Shown piece after piece: positions 33,179 to 44,520 of a stretch of 64,000 nt of DNA. The position numbers were made by a program, and so were the translations under genes. Below the pieces are notes generated by a model. It had not been told where the DNA came from. It was given only the letters and a program-made list of their open reading frames with translations, and did no database searches. The DNA comes from Protopterus annectens (lineage: Eukaryota > Chordata > Ceratodontiformes > Protopteridae). The stretch spans positions 1,072,251,938-1,072,315,937 of the forward strand of contig NC_056732.1 of assembly GCF_019279795.1 (NCBI RefSeq). Direction: 5' to 3'. Position 1 is the stretch's first letter, and every line of letters starts with the position of its first letter.

Positions 33179-34953
33179 AAATATTTTTTTATTATTTCAA
33201 ATAAGATGTCTGAAGAAACATTACATGAAATAAAGATAACATATTTACAATTCTAAACATTACTAACTTCAAACCAATATATAACTATTTACATTGGTGT
33301 CTATGCAAATAACATTGAAATTCTATATTATATAAAGTTAGAAACATAAGATGATATATCTTCTTCGATCTTTGAGTATTTCCAGTACTTTCATCCAAGA
33401 GTAATAGTAAGAAGTAGAACTTTTAGTTCTGTTCTTCACTGTTAATATTTCCATGTGAGCAACTATTGTTGTTAAATTCTCAAATTCCTTGAACATAGGA
33501 GAAGCCTAATTTTTGCAGTGTATAGTTATGATTTTACATGAAATTGCCAACAGTGACCATAGGATTTTAGTGTCTTTTTTTGGTACACAGTTTGGAATAG
33601 GAGAGTTGAATAAAATTAAAGACTTTGTTAATTGAAAATTATCATTATAAAAAGTCGGAAAAAATAGTTAATGGATTTCCAGTACATATTGAGACATACA
33701 TTCATAAAAAACATGCTGTCAATCTGCTTTTATCTTGGTATGGCATCTCCAACATTGATATAATATATTTTGGCTAACCTATGTGGTGTATAGAAACTTC
33801 TGTGTAGATATCTCCAAGTGAATAATTGCCAGTATTTTGATAATGTAGAAAATTTGGAAGATTATAGAATATTACCTTTTTCTTCTTCAATTGGAGGATG
33901 GTTGTTTATTAAAGTATAATAATCCCAGTATGATTTTTCATGATAGTTTTTTAACAATTGTATAGATATTAGACAAATAACCTGTACCCTGATAAGGCTG
34001 TTTTGTGATAAGAATAAGGTATTCAATGAGTTTTGGAGCTTCATGTCTAACTGAAGGTTGCATTTGTTCTATTTTATTTATAAGAAAATGCCTTAGGTTT
34101 TGTAAAAACAACCAATTGTCTTTATTTATATTATAATTAGAAATTATCTGTTCATTTGTTAGAATTTTCCCTTTCTATATAAGTTGATGCCAAAAGAGTA
34201 ATGTTTCTTCTTTAAGTATATTTATTTTAGATATTTGGAATGTATCTAGAATATTTGGTGTAAAAGCTATAGGGAAAATAAGAAAAATCCATGAATTAAT
34301 ATTTGGTATTTTGTTTATATATGTTTTGAACACTGAAAGTGTAGAGCTTATATAGTTTGATGGCAATTTATTAATATTATTCCTTTTCCCTAAAAAATAA
34401 TCTTTTAACATCCATATAAGGGGTGATGGTATTACTGTTAAGTTGTTTTGTATGTGATTATAATCGATTTCTATGTAAATCTGCTCATGGGCTTGTTTCC
34501 ATATAGGTGTGTATGAATTATTTAACCATAGTGTTATGTTTTTAATAACAGATGAGGTAATATATAAATCAATATCCGGTAAATTAATTTCACCGTCTTC
34601 CCAATCTGGTAAATGTTTAAGGCTATACGGGGTTTATTTGGAAACCATAGAAAATTTAAAATTAGTTTATTGTATCTTTGAATAATATATTTGGGAGGTG
34701 GCAATGAAAAAATTTGTATTAAGTATAATATTTTGGGAAATATGATTATTTTAATAACATATAATCTGTCTGCTATTGAAAAAATATATTTATTCCAGTA
34801 ACCAATTGTTTGTTCTATTTTGTCTAGTATTTTATTATAGTTAAATATTGGAGAATCTTTTAATTCACTGAATAGATTTATTCCCAGATATAATTTACTT
34901 TCTGTTACTATATATTTGGAAAAATCTTTTGTTTATATTATTTTTTTTTACAA

Positions 34954-35844
34954 TTACAGGGCATAATTAATATAATATAAATAAAGACAATTAGTTTTGT
35001 TTTCATTAAATTTTAAACCTGAAATATTTTGAAATTTATTCATGGAGTTACATAGAGCATTCAAAGACTCATTTGCATCTGAGAGAGTTAATACTGTGTT
35101 ATCAGTAAAGAGTTGGATTTTAAGGTTTAACATTTTATTAATACAAATGCCCTTTATGTTATTGTTTGATCTGATTTGATTTGCAAAGGGTTCTATGAGT
35201 AATGCGAAAAACAATGGTGATAAAGGGCAACCTTGTTTACTTCCCTTTTTGATTGTTATAGGGCCTGATCTATGCGATCCTAGTTTAACATATGCAGTAG
35301 ATTTTTCATATAGTATTTGGATAAGATTATTAAAATTAGAAGGAAACTTATATTCTTTTAAAACTAGTGAAAGAAAGTTCCAGTTAACCGAATCAAACGC
35401 TTTATTAATATCTAATGAGATTACATTTAAATCTAGGACTTTATGTTTGATATAATCTATTAATGTTGGTATTCTTTTAATATTATCTGAAGTATTTCTT
35501 CCTTTAGTAAAACCTGTTTGATCTTTGTGAATTAAGAAAGGAAGAAAGTGTTTGATCCTATCTGTGTATACAGCCATAAACATCTTATAGTCTATATTGA
35601 GTAATGATATTGGCCTATATGAGGAACATTGCTTCTCATCTTTATCTGGTTTGATAATTGGGGATATCAATGAATATTTCAGAGAGGGTGGTATATTCAA
35701 ATCTTTCTTGGCTATATCATATACTTTTAATAATAAGGATATGGCTTGATTGGGTATTAATTTATACATTTCTGGTAGCATACTGTCTGGGCCAGGTGCT
35801 TTATTTGTCTTGAGCTTTTTAATTTGTGATTTTAATTCTGTCAT
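34954..35844 (-). pseudogene. L1/Tx1-type reverse transcriptase, catalytic box mutated
   Basis: 296-codon open frame: KLKTNKAPGPDSMLPEMYK, YSLISPIIKPDKDEKQCSSYRPISLLN (motifs 1-2), HKDQTGFTKGRNTSDNI, VISLDINKAFDSVNW (motif A), KKGSKQGCPLSPLFFALLIEP (motif B; the KQGCPLSP phrase is diagnostic of the L1/Tx1 group) and QLFTDNTVLTL in place of F/YADD. The second Asp is Asn and Ala is Thr, so it is inactive. It ends at SGLKFNENKTNCL. The C-terminal region continues in other frames to about 34170 (34175-34411: NKLPSNYISSTLSVFK). Confidence 0.92.
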
Positions 35845-35906
35845 ATTGATTGGTTTGCTTATAATGTCTATTTGTTCTTGTGTTAATTTAATATGAATAT
35901 TATTTT

Positions 35907-37200
35907 CTAAGTATTTTTTATATCCTTAGTAGGTGTATTTTGAGTGTTTATGTAATTATCAATGTTAAATTGGAGTCTGAATGCTTCTAAAATATCATTT
36001 AGTTCCGTAACACTTTTGTTAGTATTACGAATAAATATTTCTTTTATTTGCTTAGATTTAATTATTTTTTTTGTTCTGTTAGTTAAGTGTCTCAGGTGTG
36101 CTGAATTAGTAGAGTATGAGTTTATTTCTATCTTTTCTAAGTTAATCATAATCTTATGCTGTAACAATTCTGTATACTTCTTATTGATTTGTGTAAGTTC
36201 TTGAACTTGAGTAGCATTACCCTTTTGTATTTCCAGTTTCAATTTATCTGTTTTGTTTTGTAAGTCTAGCATATCTTTATTCCATAACTTCCTTTTATTT
36301 CTGTACCAGGATAATATTTTCCCATATGTAACTGCTTTTAATGAATCCCAGATATATATTTCTGTAATAACTTCTGTGTAATTTATTTCTAGAAAGTTTT
36401 TGATTGTTTCTTTATAAAATTCTTTGAAATTTGTCAATTTTGTGATATAGGAAGGTATCCTAGTAATGGGATTTGAATAAAATGGTGGAAGCTCTCTCTC
36501 AAATACTATGGCATTATGATCAGATAAGGGACAATTTATAATTTTGACTTTGTCAATTTTTGTTATTAGGTCACTGGCAACATATATTCTATCAATTCTA
36601 GAGTTAGTTTTATAGCTATGAGAATAAAATGTGAAGATTAGTGAGTCTGGTTCTGCAAATTCATTTATATCCTTTAAATACAATGTATCTATAAATTTTG
36701 ATAGTGCCTTCGAGATAGGTTGTTTTCTTCTTTTAGATTTAGAATCTGTATCATTTCATTCATTATACAGCTGAAGTCTCCTGCCAATATCAGGCTACCC
36801 TTAGTTAAATGAATTATCTCTTCAAAGTGATGTTTAACTGTTTTTAATCCTAGTCTTGGGATCCAATATAGATTTACTAACGTATAGATTCTCTTATTTA
36901 ATTCTATTGAAGCTAGACAAAACATACCTGATGTATCTTGATGAGTAGTAATTACTTCAGGTGTTATAGTTGAGTTGCGAAGTAGTATAGCTACTACTCT
37001 TTTTTTTGTTTTGTATTGAGAGTTTATTAGTACTGTGTAATTATTAATATTTAAGTTGATTATATCTCTAATAAGTGTGTCTCTTGTAAGACTATTTGTG
37101 GTTTATGTAAGTTTATGTACTTGAATAGGCTTCTCCTTTTATTACTATTATTTAGACCATTAAGATTTATGGATAAACATTTCCATTTCTTAGTTTTGAG
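35907..37200 (-). pseudogene. L1/Tx1-type endonuclease and linker (frameshifted)
   Basis: Reading right to left: WKCLSINLNGLNNSNKRR at about 37150-37200 (N-terminal strand with catalytic Asn), PQIVLQETHL (catalytic Glu) at about 37090, then 36689-36925 with YTLVNLYWIPR and ILAGDFSC (GDF), then 35907-36683 with SRIDRIYVASDLI and CPLSDHNAIVF (SDH, catalytic His) followed by a coiled, Lys-rich linker to the RT. Catalytic residues are present but lie in several frames. The family protein nicks AT-rich targets. Confidence 0.88.
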
Positions 37201-37259
37201 TTTGTTTTATGTGTGAGTTTATGTAAATATTATTTATTCTTAGTTCCATCTTGGATACA

Positions 37260-38596
37260 GAATTCAAAAAGTTTTTCTTGTACGATTTTTGCATGTTTCT
37301 GAGTGACTCCAAAGTGATAGAATAAAAAAAAACAAAGAACTTCCAAACTTGTAATTCTTAACCTTAAAAACTGTTCCCTATCGCTATGAAGTAATATACC
37401 TCTTTGTTTGGTTAGTGAATCTAACCAAATAAACTTTCTACCCTCACAAATAATATTTAGATCAGTTTCTCTTATCCTCTTAGTTTTTAAATAAAGATAA
37501 TTGAATAATATATTAAGATAATCTAATCAGCTAAAATATATAAATATATTCTTTACTCATCTTATTGTAATTCAATAATACTTATTTCTAATCAGGTTTC
37601 AAAAAGGTACAAATATTTAGATTAAGGTAGTATCATTTCAAAATAGTTTAGGGCATTAATAAACATGTTAAAATCTATAACTGTATGTTGCATATATCTG
37701 TTGAAAACTATTTACTGACATTACTGTATAATATAATACCATTGTTGTGTAAATGTTTTAGACTACTCAAGTCCGAAACCAGTGTTTAAATTATTATTTG
37801 CAAAGTCATATTGGAATAAAAACATGAATAGTTCTGAAACCACATCATATTTCATGCTTAATAAACTGAAATGCAATACAATGTACAAGTATATTAATAT
37901 TTCTTTAGTAGACATTAAATATGTTCCTCTGATTGTATTTTTCAGCTTTTCAAAGGCAATTCCCATGGCTGGAGACAACAAGATCAAAATTTAGACATCT
38001 CCCTTATCCAAGAGACTACTTATAAAGTTATTACATGATTGAGTGTTTTGTTGTTAACACTTTTATCAACTTTCAGAGGGACTTTGTATAATTAAAAAGA
38101 CACAGTACAGAGGTAAAACTACAGTGCACTTGACCACATTTTCAAAGCAAACATCTATGTACATCACATATTAACTCTTACAGCTTAGACCAACACTTAA
38201 CCAGTGAGTTTATCTGCTGACAATAAGTGCTGGAGATATAATTTTGGCTTACTTAACACAAGTAATTTAATCTTATGATTGAATAAAAGTTTAGAATTAA
38301 ACATCCGGAGCTTCTCATTATAGTGTTTATAAAGCATACTGAAGAACATATCAAAATAATGGAAGCTGCTAAGATTTAAACTATTATGTATGAAAATGTT
38401 ACAGGTTAAAATTCCTAACCCACTTTTCAGTAAATAGACAAAATGTATTTAAACTATGGGGTAATACCTTTATTATGTCAAAAAGGTGTTTAAGAAGCTT
38501 GTTTTTCCTCTAACATCAGAGGATAGCTATGGTGATCCATGCACTGCAAGAGTATTATTTATCCTGGCAATTGCTTTATGACTGTATACAGAAATA
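37260..38596 (-). other. 5' part of the L1/Tx1 element, possible ORF1 remnant
   Basis: AT-rich, no long frame. Around 37330-37500 the minus strand reads LKTKRIRETDLNIICEGRKF then IWLDSLTKQRGILL, which resembles the C-terminal end of L1-type ORF1 (the F/YEG ... DLS/T..T...R theme) and is in the right place just upstream of the endonuclease. The rest of this stretch is unrecognised; it may be ORF1 plus 5' UTR too decayed to read. Confidence 0.4.
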
Positions 38597-38619
38597 AGGG
38601 TACTTAGCTTTTTGAAGAC

Positions 38620-38884
38620 TTCCGTTCTGAAACTCGAAAACAAAAATTTCAGGAGTCGGCCAACGGCACTAACGAACTGCCGCTGCTTAGGGCACCATGC
38701 GGCAAGAAAGGCTGATGTAATGGCGTCAGCTGCATGTTTTATACCCCCTGATGACCTGACGTCATGGAAGAAGAGACAGCATCCGACGCAGGAATCCAAG
38801 ACTCTGGTATTCAGGCCAGCTGAGGGCTACCTGCAGGCAAATAACCCAAATGCGATGACTACAACAGTGAAAAACGAAGAACAT
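38620..38884 (-). repeat. DIRS-2 5' inverted terminal repeat
   Basis: Right-hand repeat, reverse complement of 30146-30325 over 38690-38868, with the outer end GTGAAAAACGAAGAACAT. Separated from gag by the L1-like LINE. CR1 copy E resumes at 38885. Confidence 0.9.
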
Positions 38885-39149
38885 CCATAAGGCATTTTTC
38901 AGTTATGTCAAAGTTAAAGAAAACTTTGTCATTCTGAACTACACAGCAGTGTAGCTGAAAGAAATTACAATTCTTCATTCTCAATGCAGGAAACAGTTGC
39001 ACACATAAATAGAGAAAAATTAATAAATATCACAGTAGAAATTTAATAAGTAGCAATTTGTAAGTAAAGTAGAACAGCAGTGACCCACACCCATCCCAGA
39101 ACAGGAGACAAGGAACAATATAAAGGTAATATTGTCAAAGCAAAACTGA

Positions 39150-41240
39150 AACAATAGAAGCACATGTATGATTAGACTGAATTATTGCAGAGTTTGTATA
39201 TTGCACTTTATAGTCCTTCAGTGTGTACGTGAGCCACCTTAATATTGCACTTAGTTATTGCACATCCATAAAATAAGCCCCTTGATAGGTTAGTTATGTA
39301 ACAGATGTCATGGTTTGTTTTTCCAAAGAGTTCAACAGTCTAACAGAGAGCGGAAAGAAACTTTTTTTTTTAGTTTGGTGGTCTTACAATGCAGGCTTCT
39401 AGCACGCCAGACCACTGGCAGGATGTGTTGGATCGCTGGAAATCTTTTTGGCCCAGTCTATGCACCGGCATTTGTATAGATCTTCCAGAAGAGTAAGGGA
39501 GGTGCCAATGACTCTTTCTGCTGACCTTACAATTCTCTTGAGAACCTTCCGATCCTGATTATTACAGCTCCCATACCAGACCGCAATGCTGTTGGTCAAG
39601 ACACTTTCAATGGTGCCCCTATAAAAGGTCTGAAGTATGGAGCCTGGTAATTCTGCCTTCCTAAGTTTTCTTAGAAAGTGCAAGCGTTGCTGAGCTTTTT
39701 TGACTGTGCTGGATACATGGACTGACCAGGATAAGTTCTTAGTGAGATGAAGACCCAAGAACTTTGTACTCTTGACTCTTTCCACTGTCATCCCTTTCAT
39801 CACTAGAGGTTTGTGTGGTACTTGCGATCTTCTAAATAATCAACTCTTTTGTCTTGCTGACATTCAGTGCTAGATTGTTGCTGTCACACCAGACCAGTAG
39901 TTGATCAATCTCGTTTCTGTAGGCCTCGTCCTTTCCATCTTTGTCCAGGCCTACAACAGTGGTGTGATCCGCAAATTTGATGATCTTATTCGTCTCATGT
40001 GTGGCCATGCAGGCATGTGTCAGCAGAGTGAAAAGGAGAGGGTTTAAGACGCACCCCTGTGGTATTCCTGTGTTCAAGAGGATACTTCCAGAGCTGCTGT
40101 CTCCCACACAAACCTTTTGATGCCTTTCTGTAATCCAACTGCATATATGAGAGTCTATGCCCAGTTGAAGTAGCTTCGATGTCAGATTCTGAGGGATGAC
40201 AAGTGTTGAAGGCAGAGCTGAAATCTATGAATAGCAGTCCTGCATAGCAGTTTTTGCCTTCTAAATGGGTCAGTGTTTCATGGAGAGCTAGTGAGATGGC
40301 AGCCGCTGTACCGCGATTTGTCCTGTATGCAAATTGCAGTGCATCCAGTGACACAGGTAAGATTGAGGCTATATGATCTTTGACCAGCCTCTCCAGACAC
40401 TTCATTAACGTCGAGGTTAAAGCAACTGGTCGGTAGTCATTCAGAGTTGTTGACTGTGGTTTCTTGGGTAGAGGAATGATGGTCATCTCCTTGAAGCATT
40501 TCGGAATACTGGCTAGATGGAGTGAAGTGTTGAAGATGTCAGTGAGTACTGGAGCCAGTTCTGTTGCACATCCCTTAGTGCCCTGTCTATGATGTTGTCA
40601 GGGCCAGCTGCTTTCTTTGGGTTGACACATTTTAGGGTTCTGGTGACACTGATTGTATTGAAGCTCAGAACCGCTACATCCTTGTCTTCAGGGATTCTGC
40701 ATGCTGTTGTTCTGTTGTCAGCATCAAACCTACTGAAGAATTTATTCAGAAACTCAATGCTATCATCACATTAAGCTGATGTAGGCTTGTCGTAAGTGAT
40801 GGTTTGAATTCCTTTCTATAGTTGCGTGGTATCTTTCTGGTCCTGAAGTGACTTTGGATTTTTCTGCCATAGGATCTTTTCGCCTCTTTGATACCTTTGT
40901 TCAGTTTGGCTCTGGCCACACTTAAAGCTTCCATATCTTGAGATTTGCGAGTTGCATTTCTTACTTTCAAGAGCTCGTACACCTCACTAGTTAGCCTGTA
41001 TGGTGATGAATTTGTTTGTTACATCCTCCACACGCTTAGAAATGTAAGCTGTGACTGACTCGGTGTATGTGTCCAAGTCAACATGGTTGTTTGTCACAGC
41101 AGCCTCTCTAAACACTGACCAGTTTGTACAGTCGAAGCAGTCTTGTAGAGCTGAAATTACTCCCCTCAGGCCAGATCTTTGTTTTCTAGTCCGTGTACTG
41201 GTTTTCAGTATGGATTTATAAGGTGGAACCAGCATGATGG
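39150..41240 (-). mobile_element. L2/jockey-like LINE, 5'-truncated
   Basis: Minus-strand relative of the LINE at 26635-29918. It starts within the endonuclease-RT linker at 41235 and runs to a 3' UTR with repeated TTGCAC/ATTGCAC phrases (about 39170-39270), usual in L2-like tails. Bounded on the right by CR1 copy F at about 41250. Confidence 0.82.
39399..41235 (-). pseudogene. L2/jockey-like linker and reverse transcriptase (FADH)
   Basis: 40987-41235 carries VISALQDCFDCTNWSVFREAA and TESVTAYISKRVEDV (endonuclease-RT linker), and 40746-40982 YELLKVRNATRKSQDMEAL. 39995-40486 carries TIIPLPKKPQSTTLNDYRPVALTS, FAYRTNRGTAAAI and [12 protein letters not shown] (motif A). 39832-40107 carries NTGIPQGCVLNPLLFTL (motif B) and IKFADHTTVVGL, where FADD reads FADH. 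39399-39803 is the C-terminal part (KFLGLHL.KNLSWSVHV, YRGTIESVLTNSIAVWYG, HPASGL). Better preserved than its relative at 26635, but frameshifted and with the second catalytic Asp lost. Confidence 0.88.
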
Positions 41241-41249
41241 CTAGGTGTC

Positions 41250-43075
41250 CACATTATGTCCGCAATCTTAAGGGTAACACCCAAAAATGTGTAGAATTAT
41301 TTGTAGATGGCATTATCTATACTCGGCCGGAAGATATAGCAAATCTGTTGGCCAACAAATTCAGCTCAAATTTCACATCGTTGTCCCCAGTTCTCCCCAA
41401 GAAATACGCTTGACCATTCCATGACCAATTACTACCAAAGAACAGGTTGCCACTGCGCTCTCCAAAGCTAAAAACACAGCTTCAATGGGGCCTGACAATA
41501 TACCAGGTTGCCTCTTAAACAACTTAAATCAGGACCTCAGTCCCATTAGGATCTTTGTTTAACCTAGGCCTCCAGACTGGCTTTGTCCTGATAGAGTGGA
41601 GGACAGCAACAGTCATCCCTCTGTATAAAGGGGGACCATCTACTGACCTGGGAAACTACAGAGCCATATGTTTGACTAGTCTTATATACAAGGCTATGCA
41701 AAAAGTAATCATAGACTTGATAAATAATGAGATAGGAAACCTCCAAACACTGGACCAGACCCAATTTAGTTTTGTGAAGCACAGGTCGTGCCTACTGAAT
41801 CAGGTGGATTTCTTTGTGAAAGTCACTAGAGGCATGGATGAGGGTAAAACACTATATACTGCCTACCTTAACCTGGCCAAGGCATTTGACAATTCCCCAC
41901 TAGGTTACTACAAATAAATTCACAAAACTGGGCATAAGTCCCTACCTTGTCAGAAGTATAGGCAATAGGCTCATAGACAGGACACGTGATTAAAGTGGGT
42001 TAATCCAGATCCAGCAAGAGGCCAGTTACTAGTGGTGTGCCATAGGCTCAGTACTGGGACCACTCCTGTTCGGCATGTACTTCTCTGAAGTCAAGGCTAA
42101 TATGGAAGGCCTCTGGTTGACATTCTGCCAATGAATGCAAGCTGGGGCAATCACTGAACCCTTCAGTGATGTAGATATCCTTCAGGATGGTCCAGATCAG
42201 ACAAAGGATTGAAGCTAGAATCACGGCTTAAAACTAAATGCGAAAAATGCATCATCATACCCTTTGGCAAGTCAACTACTCCTGCAAATTACAACATCAA
42301 TAGCACAACATCAATAGCACACCCCTACGAATAGACTCAGAGGTAAAAGATTTAGGTACATAAACAGGCAGTAGCTTGAACTTTAACCACTGTGTCCAGA
42401 GTGGTGAGGAAATCCTGCTATGTGGTAGAACTTATAAGTAAACGTTTGGCATCCAGATCAAAGGAAATTATAGTCCTGCTGTACTCTGCCCTCATTAGAC
42501 CAATAATTGAGTCCAATGCACATTTGGCATGTACTTGACTAGGCACTTAGAGAAACTGAAGTGTCCTGAGAGGTTCCTCACAAAGAAAATACAGGATGTA
42601 AACAACATGTCCTATATGGACAGACTAAAAGCCCCATCCCTTTACTTTGTCTCCAACTGACTATTAAGGGGGTAACCTATGCCTGACCTACAAGGCATTG
42701 ACAAATCCAGCCCTGATGGAGCTGCCACACATCTGCAAGTCAAATGGCAAGAGGGTCACCTGATCTAGGGATCTAAACTTAGCAACTCAAACAAAACATG
42801 CTGGAGAGACAGTTGTGTCTCTCAGAGATTGCCCCTTCTTTGGAAAAAAGGCTTCCTATTCACATTAAGCTCAGTCCTTCCCTGGCCCTCTTCAAATGTA
42901 ATTTGGATCAATGAATGGAAAATCGCAAATTCACACCTGGGGTAGTGCTTATCTCCCATATGGACAGGGGCAATCTGTAAAATACTCAAGTCACAGCCAC
43001 AAATCCATGCCATCCTCTTGCCCCTAGGGGCCATATTTTGGGTAAGGACTCAATATGTTAGCCTGGTAATCTCCT
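41250..43075 (+). mobile_element. CR1-like LINE (copy F), RT to 3' UTR
   Basis: Plus-strand CR1 fragment. The most readable part, 41555-41917, has FNLGLQTGFVLIEWRTATVIPLYKG, STDLGNYRAICLTSLIYKAM, LDQTQFSFVKHRSCLLNQVDFF and TAYLNLAKAFDNSP (motif A Asp changed to Asn: YLNL). Later blocks in other frames: TSGVP-like (42030), PFGKSTTPANYNI (42255-42295), SRSKEIIVLLYSALIRPIIESNA (42450-42520), NLCLTYKALTNPALMELPHI (42670-42735) and SRDLNLATQTKHAGE (42765-42810), then a 3' UTR up to the microsatellite. Inactive. Confidence 0.8.
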
Positions 43076-43084
43076 ATACATATT

Positions 43085-43132
43085 ACATATATATATATAT
43101 ATATATACACATACATATACACACACAGACAG

Positions 43133-43203
<71 letters not shown>

Positions 43204-43208
43204 GACAG

Positions 43209-43272
<64 letters not shown>

Positions 43273-43285
43273 ATACACACACACA
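43085..43285. repeat. Compound (AT)n/(AC)n microsatellite, two higher-order units
   Basis: Two units each made of an (AT) run, ACACATA(C/T)ATACACACACAGACAGACACAC and an (AC) run, followed by a third (AT) run. The repeated ACAGACAGACAC core shows a local duplication of about 95-100 bp and not only dinucleotide slippage. It lies at the end of the CR1 3' UTR. Confidence 0.95.
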
Positions 43286-43330
43286 CACTCACCCATTCCG
43301 TAGCACCAACACTGCTTCCTCTCCTTCACA

Positions 43331-44520
43331 GACACCGTGGATAAGGCTTTAGATGCAGCTCTAATAACTTCCGTAGCCCTGTTGTACTTGTCCAAGGCAT
43401 TCAATACAGTGTCACATACTTCAACAAATGTGAGAAACCGGCTGCTCCCTACATATACTGCCCTGATTTACTACTTACACAACAGACGAGTGAAATGGCA
43501 CAGCAAACAATCTACCTACCTGCTAAATAAAAAACAGGAGTATCCCAAGGGTTCATCCCCAGACTCCTGCTCTAATATTTTCATAAACAATTTACATCTA
43601 GTGTCCCCTCAAACCACACTCGTCTAATATGTGAATGACTCCACAATAATATCCTCCTCCAAAAACATTCAAGACCTCTTAAAAATAATGCAAAAATCAT
43701 TTGAATCAATAGAAACCCGGCTTAATAACTTTCAATTACTTATAAATGCAAAAAAATAAATAAATAAATTACTTATGTTCTCTGCCAAACCGACCCCAGA
43801 AGACTTTAAAATTTACTCCCAAGACAAAACGGGAATTCATGTTGTTCATTCTGCAAAAACTACTTGGTATAACAATAGACAATAACTCTCCTATGAGCAA
43901 CACATTCTTAACACTATGGAAAGAACAAACTTTAAACAAGGTAAACTCTACAGGCATCAGAAGTACATGGATGGACCCACAAAAATCAAGCTGGCCAAGT
44001 CTTCACTACTTTCCTCTTTCTTGTACGGTACTCCCTTCTTCACAAACCTTCACTTCTCCCTCTTTAATAAACTACAATGCTGCTACTACAAAACTGCAAA
44101 ATTTGCCTCCAGTTGCAACACCATACCCATCATTGCCAAGTTATCAAAATGCTTAATTGGTATGAATTCTCCAAATATCTCAGTTACACCCAACTAACTC
44201 TGGCTCACAGGCTAGCATATAACCCAGAAAAATGCCCTGCTCTACTGTCAGCCCTTCAACTCTATAACCCCTCTAGAAATCTATGGTCTACAAATAAACT
44301 TCTGGTCATATCAAAACCAAACAAAAGAGCAAGACAAAGCCTATCTCACACAGACAGACTCTGCTGCACATCTTTGTATGATTCTATTCTTTATTCATCT
44401 GGGCTGTGTGCTTATGGTGTTTCCAACAGTACCTTTTTGTGTGAGGCTTTACTGTGCATATCTGAACTATTTATTTTGATTTATTTTGTGTCAGAACTTT
44501 ATCATTGCTGAAAAGGGATT
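43331..44520 (+). mobile_element. Jockey-group LINE fragment (relative of the Tc1-nested LINE)
   Basis: Plus-strand RT-to-C-terminus fragment. 43337-43627: ALLYLSKAFNTVSHT (motif A, with D/Y and D/N changes), YPKGSSPDSCSNIFINNLHLVSPQTTLV (motif B region). At about 43625-43645 the box reads YVNDSTIISSS, compared with YADDSTIICS in the LINE at 8499-13556. Then FESIETxLNNFQLLINAKK. 43916-44197 and 44077-44511 hold the C-terminal part (NKLQCCYYKTAKFA, WYEFSKYLSYTQLTLAHRLAYNPEKCP), parallel to LAHKL of the other copy. Broken frames. Confidence 0.75.

Larger units (their letters stand above)
33152..38596 (-). mobile_element. L1/Tx1-clade LINE inserted in DIRS-2
   Basis: About 5.4 kb, AT-rich, minus strand, with a T run (33147-33175) on the plus strand equal to a 3' poly(A) tail. 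It is flanked by a 17-bp duplication AGGGTACTTAGCTTTTT (33135-33151 and 38597-38613), the hallmark of target-primed insertion. Contains endonuclease and reverse transcriptase of L1/Tx1 type. Its AT content is clearly higher than that of the DIRS element around it. Confidence 0.93.
30098..38884 (-). mobile_element. DIRS retrotransposon DIRS-2, internally deleted, host to an L1-like LINE
   Basis: Minus-strand DIRS with both inverted terminal repeats and the internal complementary region. The exact ends (AGTACAG... and ...GAACAT) are given by its internal junction copy and by the CR1 reading across the site: GGATAA / CCATAAGG joins to the CR1 phrase GACAATCATAAGG of copy D with nothing added or lost. 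No target duplication, as expected for recombinase-mediated insertion. Apart from the LINE it is only about 3.3 kb, because reverse transcriptase and RNase H are deleted between gag (ends about 31826) and the pre-recombinase linker (starts about 31805). Confidence 0.9.
25139..39060 (+). mobile_element. CR1-like LINE (copy E), interrupted by two later insertions
   Basis: One CR1 element in three pieces: 25139-26634 (ORF1 esterase end, endonuclease, linker start), 29919-30097 (linker, SINQLYNKT to FEVKIASKAKD) and 38885-about 39060 (linker continues with HKAFFSYVK). Copy D contains the same residues continuously (INKLYNKRRK ... FERKIAKDSKDNHKAFFSYVRN), which proves that the pieces belong together. 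The gaps are filled by the L2-like LINE and DIRS-2. The 3' part beyond about 39060 is absent. All frames are broken. Confidence 0.82.

Noticed and set aside
43018..43404. Open frames of repeated Thr/His/Ile/Tyr or Cys/Val/Tyr
   Set aside because: They are translations of the (AT)n/(AC)n microsatellite.
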